Shown in pieces: positions 31,624 through 33,168 of a stretch of DNA of 33,168 bases; within the stretch, counting starts at the first letter, position 1; every line of letters begins with the position of its first letter. The notes under the pieces are model-generated. The model did no database searches. It saw nothing but the letters and a program-made list of their open reading frames with translations, and was not told the DNA's origin. The DNA is from Brachybacterium timonense (GTDB taxonomy: Bacteria; Actinomycetota; Actinomycetes; Actinomycetales; Dermabacteraceae). Location: assembly GCF_900258505.1 (NCBI RefSeq), contig NZ_LT984895.1:1373707-1406874 (forward strand), in the 5' to 3' direction. A program made the position numbers and the translations under genes.

Positions 31624-31754
31624 TGTCAACAATGTCGCGACTCACCGGTCAACGAACACGACCCCTGGTTCGTCAACGATGACCCGACTCACCGGTCAAC
31701 AATCAGCCGCGAGTTCCCTGCCCCGGACTGTCAACGATGTCGTGAACTCACACA
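31624..31754. repeat. Three degenerate copies of the terminal repeat at the IS right end
   Basis: The 131 bp between the transposase gene and the right end contain GTCAACAATGTCGCGACTCA (31626-ish onward), GTCAACGATGACCCGACTCA (31672 onward), and the terminal copy at 31729-31754. The first two are each followed by CCGGTCAAC. They resemble the 26-bp end itself and could be additional transposase-binding sites or relics of nested ends. Confidence 0.65.
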
Positions 31755-31770
31755 CCCGTAGCTCCACGTA
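31755..31770. repeat. Right copy of 16-bp direct repeat (target duplication)
   Basis: Exact copy of 30313-30328. It is followed by AGATACGG, then the native tRNA terminator, which shows which flank is original sequence. Confidence 0.85.
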
Positions 31771-31780
31771 AGATACGGCA

Positions 31781-31818
31781 AACACATCTGCCCCGCCTGC
31801 TGGCGGGGCAATTGTGTT
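31781..31818 (+). terminator. Displaced native terminator of tRNA-Ala
   Basis: AACACA (31781-31786) and TGTGTT (31813-31818) enclose an inner perfect stem TGCCCCGCC (31789-31797) / GGCGGGGCA (31802-31810) with a TGCT loop, followed by TTTC. It begins 10 bp past the right target repeat, so before the insertion it lay about 13 bases after the tRNA. It is the natural stop for tRNA transcription. Confidence 0.8.
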
Positions 31819-31897
31819 TCTACGGTGACGTGGGCCGGGGCATCGATGTTTGAATCGCCCTGGGTTTTGTTCCGTTCTTCAAGCAAGGATGGAACGG

Positions 31898-32203
31898 ATG
31901 AATCAGAAGTACTCGCCCGGGATGCGCGAGCGCGCGCTGCGGATGCTCGACGAGGCCAGGCCCGAGCATCCGAACCTCATGTCCGCGGTGCGACATGTCG
32001 CGGGCCTGCTCGGCATGAGCCCGGAGACGCTGCGCGTGTGGCACCGCCGCCGCGAGATCGACGCCGGGCAGCGCCCCGGCGTGCCGACCGACGTCGCCGA
32101 GGAGAACAAGCGACTTCGCCGTGAGAACGCCGAGCTGAAGAAGGCGAACGAGGTCCTCAAAGCCGCGAGCGTGTTTTTCGCGAGGGAACTCGACCGTCCC
32201 TGA
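31898..32203 (+). CDS. IS3-family transposase OrfA (helix-turn-helix and leucine zipper)
   Basis: This 101-residue protein begins MNQKYSPGMRERALRMLDEA, has an HTH around HVAGLLGMSPETLRVWHRR and a C-terminal heptad-rich coiled coil (EENKRLRRENAELKKANEVL) for dimerisation, ending AASVFFARELDRP. AAGGA lies eight bases before the chosen ATG; the ATG at 31889 and TTG at 31850 are alternatives, the last inside the inverted repeat. OrfA binds the element ends and on its own acts as a regulator. Confidence 0.88.
   Translation: MNQKYSPGMRERALRMLDEARPEHPNLMSAVRHVAGLLGMSPETLRVWHRRREIDAGQRPGVPTDVAEENKRLRRENAELKKANEVLKAASVFFARELDRP
32171..32179 (+). other. Candidate -1 ribosomal frameshift site of the IS3 element
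   Basis: GTG TTT TTC (32171-32179) lies eight codons before the orfA stop. The orfB frame is open across it without stops, so a -1 slip on the T run would give an OrfAB fusion reading ...SVFFREGTRPSLTSMIRF. The heptamer G-TTT-TTC is a plausible but not optimal slippery sequence. Confidence 0.5.
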
Positions 32204-32208
32204 CGAGC

Positions 32209-33135
32209 ATGATCCGCTTCATCGACGAACACAGGGATCAGTTCGGGGTCGAGTTCCTCTGCCGCGTCCTGCGCGAGGCGGTGCCGGGGTTCCTCACCTC
32301 GCGCGGGTATCGCGCGGCGACGACGCGCGTGCCCTCCGCCAGGCAGCTGAAGGACGAGCTCCTCGTCCCCGAGATCCAGCGTCTTCACGAGGAGAACTAC
32401 GGTGTCTACGGCGTCCGGAAGATGCATGCTCTCCTCCGGCGGGAGGGGTGGGACATCGGGCGTGACCAGACCGCGCGGCTCATGAAGCTCGCCGAGGTGC
32501 GCGCGGTGGCGCGGTCGAAGAAGGTGTTCACCACGAAGTCCGACCCGACCATCGCGCAGCCGATGGATCTCGTTGAACGCGATTTCACCGCTCCCGCGCC
32601 GAACCGGTTGTGGGTCGCGGACATCACGTATGTCGGAACGTGGGCGGGGATGGCGTATGTCGCGTTCGTGATCGACGTGTTCTCCCGCATGATCGTCGGC
32701 TGGAACGTCGCCGGGACGCTGCGCGCGGAGGTGCTGCCGTTACAGGCGTTGAACATGGCCGCGTGGGGCGCGCGCGGGTCGCTCGATGACCTCGTCCACC
32801 ACGCCGATCATGGGTCGAACTACCTCTCGGTCCTCTACACGGATCGCATCAACGAGCTCGGCGCGACTCCGTCGACAGGGAGCGTCGGTGACAGCTACGA
32901 CAACGCCCTGGCCGAGGCCGTCAACGGGCTCTACAAGACCGAGCTGATCCGTCGGAAGGGCCCGTGGCGGACGGTCGAGCAGGTCGAGCTCGCCACGCTC
33001 GAGTGCGTGTGGTGGTGGAGCAACGCTCGTCTCCACGGCGAGCTCGATTACCGCACGCCGGTCGAGGTCGAGGAGGCGTACTACGCTGGCCTCGAATCAG
33101 CCCAGCCAGCGCTCGCTGGACAGGGAAGCAGGTAG
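32209..33135 (+). CDS. IS3-family transposase OrfB (DDE integrase core)
   Basis: The 308-residue catalytic part begins MIRFIDEHRDQFGVEFLCRV, followed by an HTH_21 region (ENYGVYGVRKMHALLRREGW) and the rve core. The catalytic triad is visible: Asp in LWVADITYVGTW, Asp in LVHHADHGSNYLS, and Glu in DNALAEAVNGLYKTELI, then WWWSNARLHGELDYRTPVEVEE at the end. It starts five bases past the orfA stop, but is probably made mainly as a frameshifted fusion. The stop codon touches the right inverted repeat. The reading frame is intact. Confidence 0.92.
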   Translation: MIRFIDEHRDQFGVEFLCRVLREAVPGFLTSRGYRAATTRVPSARQLKDELLVPEIQRLHEENYGVYGVRKMHALLRREGWDIGRDQTARLMKLAEVRAVARSKKVFTTKSDPTIAQPMDLVERDFTAPAPNRLWVADITYVGTWAGMAYVAFVIDVFSRMIVGWNVAGTLRAEVLPLQALNMAAWGARGSLDDLVHHADHGSNYLSVLYTDRINELGATPSTGSVGDSYDNALAEAVNGLYKTELIRRKGPWRTVEQVELATLECVWWWSNARLHGELDYRTPVEVEEAYYAGLESAQPALAGQGSR

Positions 33136-33168
33136 GAACGAAACCCAGGGCGATTCAGTCTGCGCAGA

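Larger units (their letters stand above)
30329..31754 (-). mobile_element. IS481-family insertion sequence, 1426 bp
   Basis: The element is bounded by 26-bp imperfect inverted repeats at 30329-30354 and 31729-31754. They start TGT, end ACA, and share an identical inner 13 bases (GACATCGTTGACA preceded by C). A 16-bp direct repeat lies outside each end. It encodes one transposase on the minus strand. It was inserted exactly at the 3' end of tRNA-Ala, preserving the tRNA. Removing the element and one repeat copy restores the junction from tRNA to its natural terminator at 31781. Confidence 0.9.
31851..33157 (+). mobile_element. IS3-family insertion sequence, about 1307 bp
   Basis: Inverted repeats of 23 bp with one mismatch lie at 31851-31873 (TGAATCGCCCTGGGTTTTGT then TCC) and 33135-33157. 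The element carries orfA and orfB in the plus direction, in the relative -1 frame arrangement typical of IS3. Flanking bases (GTT left, GTC right) do not form an exact target duplication. The right flank is only 11 bases before the window ends. Confidence 0.88.

Noticed and set aside
1..33168. CRISPR array, prophage, toxin-antitoxin or secondary-metabolite cluster
   Set aside because: No regularly spaced repeats, Cas proteins, phage structural genes, small paired TA genes or biosynthetic megasynthases were seen on either strand.

Overview
The window looks like a contig end from a high-GC Gram-positive actinobacterium, most likely order Micrococcales. The signs are strong GC bias, frequent GTG starts, ATGA/GTGA gene overlaps, many apparently leaderless promoters, and actinobacterial genes such as ClpC with an M domain, an Rv2747-type ArgA and an Rv0991c-type zinc-ribbon protein. 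Genus cannot be fixed from the sequence alone. The first ~145 bases are not genomic: they are a degraded Illumina/Nextera adapter read-through with a poly-T run.

Region 1 (146-14151) is a fucosylated-glycan utilisation locus. A YesL-type membrane protein (cut by the contig end) is divergent from a cytoplasmic GH29 alpha-L-fucosidase. A minus-strand operon encodes two LplBC-type sugar permeases, two paralogous Tat lipoprotein solute-binding proteins and a cytoplasmic GH20 hexosaminidase. Next come a sugar mutarotase (minus) and a plus-strand set: L-fuconate dehydratase, an aldo/keto reductase of the L-fucose dehydrogenase type, and an L-fuconolactonase. A FadR/GntR regulator closes the locus. 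Together these predict import of intact fucosyl-HexNAc oligosaccharides, intracellular hydrolysis, and non-phosphorylative oxidation of L-fucose to 2-keto-3-deoxy-L-fuconate. The later steps and the transporter ATPase are not in the window. A palindrome, ACATCSGATGT, recurs at the promoters and is the proposed operator of the regulator.

Region 2 (14152-30109) is mostly core chromosome. It holds clpC-dedA-argA in an overlapping operon behind a candidate ClgR site, mutY, mscL, a SAF-domain protein, a Ruc-like zinc-ribbon protein, 5-formyl-THF cyclo-ligase, a RimJ-like acetyltransferase and a GLPR/SepX-like membrane protein. These are followed by an alanine-racemase-fold PLP enzyme, a D-arabinono-1,4-lactone-oxidase-like flavoenzyme, a modABC molybdate transporter and an inositol-monophosphatase family enzyme. 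Several of these genes have a TANNNT hexamer 6-7 nt before the start codon and no Shine-Dalgarno sequence, which suggests leaderless mRNAs.

Region 3 (30110-33168) is a tRNA-Ala(CGC) hit by mobile elements. An IS481-family element sits at the tRNA 3' end, flanked by a 16-bp direct repeat of that end, so the tRNA stays intact but is separated from its native terminator by 1.4 kb. An IS3-family element with two transposase frames follows about 80 bp further on and reaches almost to the window edge.
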